Below, one piece after another: positions 6,339 through 7,222 of a DNA stretch of 7,222 nucleotides. Under the pieces are notes generated by a model. It saw only the letters and a program-made list of their open reading frames with translations, was not told the origin of the DNA and did no database searches. Numbering within the stretch: the first letter of the stretch is position 1; each line of letters opens with the position of its first letter. The position numbers and the translations under genes were made by a program. Source of the DNA: Clostridiales bacterium (lineage in GTDB: Bacteria; Bacillota_A; Clostridia; Saccharofermentanales; Saccharofermentanaceae); assembly GCA_017537905.1 (NCBI GenBank), contig JAFYJX010000068.1, positions 1 through 7,222 on the forward strand. Reading direction: 5' to 3'.

Positions 6339-6371
6339 TTTCGACAGATAATCAACTGTTTTCTGTCGAAA
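6339..6371. repeat. Inverted repeat unit B (perfect 9-bp arms)
   Basis: TTTCGACAG (6339-6347) and CTGTCGAAA (6363-6371) are perfect inverted arms around a 15-base loop. The loop AATCAACTGTTTT closely matches the inner sequence of the unit at 6313-6335, so the two hairpins look like diverged tandem copies. No T-run suggests termination in either direction. Confidence 0.55.
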
Positions 6372-6430
6372 TGTCCGCCCAGAAGGCGTTTTACTACATA
6401 AAATTGCAGTGACATGAGCGAAAATGGGCA

Positions 6431-6469
6431 AACAAAAAGGACCCTAAGCCATATTGGCTTAAGGTCCTT
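6431..6469 (-). terminator. Strong intrinsic terminator of rny
   Basis: On the minus strand AAGGACCTTAAGCC (6469-6456) and GGCTTAGGGTCCTT (6450-6437) form a 14-bp stem with a single G-U pair and a five-base loop. The sequence TTTTTGTTTG follows, sharing its first two Ts with the stem. It lies about 60 bases after the rny stop. On the plus strand the stem is followed by GGTTTGTTTTG, so weak bidirectional action is possible, although no plus-strand gene is present. Confidence 0.9.
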
Positions 6470-6529
6470 GGTTTGTTTTGAAAGATGATACTAACGCGTT
6501 AAATAATATATGTAAAAGCGATTAAATAA

Positions 6530-7222
6530 TTATTTAGCAACGTCAGTTGCCCTTGTTTCTCTGATCACGTTAACCTTGATCTGTCCGGGATAATCGAGTT
6601 CATCCTCAATCTTCTTGCAGATATCACGGGCCTTGAGCGTCATCTCGTCATCTGAAACCTTATCAGGTGATACGATAACACGAATCTCTCTGCCTGCCTG
6701 AATGGCGAAGCTCTTTTCAACACCCTCAAAGCTTGTTGCTATCTCTTCAAGCTTCTCGATTCTCTTGATGTATGTCTCGAGATTCTCTCTTCTTGCTCCT
6801 GGTCTTGCTGCTGAAATTGCATCTGCTGCCGCTACCAAAACAGCTTCTGCGCTAAGAGGTTCAACATCTCCGTGATGTGCCTCTATGCAGTTAATGACTG
6901 CGGGGCTCTCATGATACTTCTTCGCTATCTCGACACCGAGCTGGATATGTGTTCCTTCCTGCTCGAAATCCACTGCCTTACCGATATCATGCAAAAGGCC
7001 GCCGCGCCTTGCAAGATTACTGTCAAGTCCGAGCTCGTCCGCCATCATTGCTGCGATCCAGGATACTTCGATCGAGTGCTGCAGTACGTTCTGTCCGTAC
7101 GATGTGCGGTAACGAAGACGGCCTAAAAGCTTGATCAGTTCAGGATGCAGATTCATTACACCTGTGTCAAAGGCTGCCTTCTCGCCCTCAGTCTTGATAG
7201 TCTGATTGAGTTCCTTCCTTGC
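6530..7222 (-). CDS. rny: Ribonuclease Y, C-terminal part (5' end beyond the window)
   Basis: These are the last 230 codons of rny; the frame is open to the right edge, so the N-terminal membrane anchor, coiled coil and KH domain (about 290 residues in typical members) lie outside. What remains is the end of the KH-to-HD linker, then the HD domain beginning [16 protein letters not shown]. In fragment numbering the metal-ligand pattern is intact: H49 (LQHSIEV), H78-D79 (LLHDIGK), H116/H117 (EAHHGD) and D134 ([14 protein letters not shown]). The conserved RNase Y tail follows, including [19 protein letters not shown]. RNase Y is a membrane-bound endoribonuclease that starts bulk mRNA decay and processing in Firmicutes. 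An internal ATG at 7156 is not the start, since conserved family sequence continues upstream of it. A strong terminator follows, so rny is not co-transcribed with the downstream genes, unlike rny-ymdB in Bacillus. Confidence 0.97.
   Translation of the reverse strand, partial: ARKELNQTIKTEGEKAAFDTGVMNLHPELIKLLGRLRYRTSYGQNVLQHSIEVSWIAAMMADELGLDSNLARRGGLLHDIGKAVDFEQEGTHIQLGVEIAKKYHESPAVINCIEAHHGDVEPLSAEAVLVAAADAISAARPGARRENLETYIKRIEKLEEIATSFEGVEKSFAIQAGREIRVIVSPDKVSDDEMTLKARDICKKIEDELDYPGQIKVNVIRETRATDVAK

Larger units (their letters stand above)
6211..6529. other. 319-bp intergenic region between rny and the nuclease-like gene
   Basis: The region holds, in transcription order, about 60 A+T-rich bases after the rny stop, the rny terminator, about 60 bases in which I see nothing specific, two related inverted repeats, a 16-bp near-palindrome, and the candidate promoter and ribosome binding site of the nuclease-like gene. 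No tRNA or recognisable riboswitch fold is apparent. The only notable short open frame (6239-6415 minus, 58 codons) lacks a ribosome binding site and crosses the repeats and promoter. Confidence 0.6.

Noticed and set aside
6239..6415. 58-codon minus-strand open frame beginning MSLQFYVVKR
   Set aside because: It has no ribosome binding site, resembles no family I know, and crosses two inverted repeats, the near-palindrome and the candidate promoter, so chance openness is likelier.
6211..6430. Riboswitch or small RNA in the leader of the nuclease-like gene
   Set aside because: Hairpins are present, but they lie upstream of the likely transcript start, and I recognise no ligand-binding core or attenuator switch.
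6872..7134. Two plus-strand open frames opposite rny
   Set aside because: They are antisense to the conserved HD domain of RNase Y and overlap each other in different frames; both are shadows.

Overview
The window is a stretch of core bacterial chromosome with every supportable gene on the minus strand, so transcription runs from the right end (7222) to the left (1). Gene content points to a Firmicute of the class Clostridia: RNase Y, a YmdB-type phosphodiesterase, LspA, an RluD-family pseudouridine synthase, PhoH, the c-di-AMP phosphodiesterase PgpH and YbeY. Base composition is moderate (roughly 45-52% G+C in rows counted by hand). I cannot name a genus.

Region by region, in transcription order: (1) 7222-6530 holds the last 230 codons of rny, closed by a strong intrinsic terminator (6431-6469). 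(2) 6430-6211 is a non-coding stretch with two related inverted repeats (6313-6335 and 6339-6371), a 16-bp near-palindrome (6285-6300) and a TATAAT box (6242-6247). (3) 6210-5422 is a more A+T-rich orphan gene with a PD-(D/E)XK nuclease-like signature, its own ribosome binding site and a terminator (5391-5428). (4) From an extended -10 promoter (5383-5391) begins a tight six-gene operon: ymdB, lspA, rluD family, phoH, pgpH, ybeY. The genes overlap by 8, 11, 4 and 4 bp. The only gap is 45 bp before phoH, and it contains a good internal promoter whose -35 lies inside an inverted repeat. ybeY runs off the left edge after 18 codons.

The core genes share two themes. RNA and ribosome maintenance is covered by RNase Y, YmdB, the pseudouridine synthase, PhoH and YbeY. 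Cell-envelope and second-messenger work is covered by LspA and PgpH. The arrangement joins neighbourhoods that are separate in Bacillus subtilis: rny-ymdB, lspA-ylyB, and phoH-yqfF-yqfG.

The least explained part is 5391-6430. It looks like a self-contained accessory cassette placed between rny and ymdB, two genes that are usually adjacent: an unnamed nuclease-like gene with its own promoter, terminator and a repeat-rich upstream region. The rest is ordinary housekeeping DNA. I found no tRNA, rRNA, CRISPR array, insertion sequence or recognisable riboswitch.
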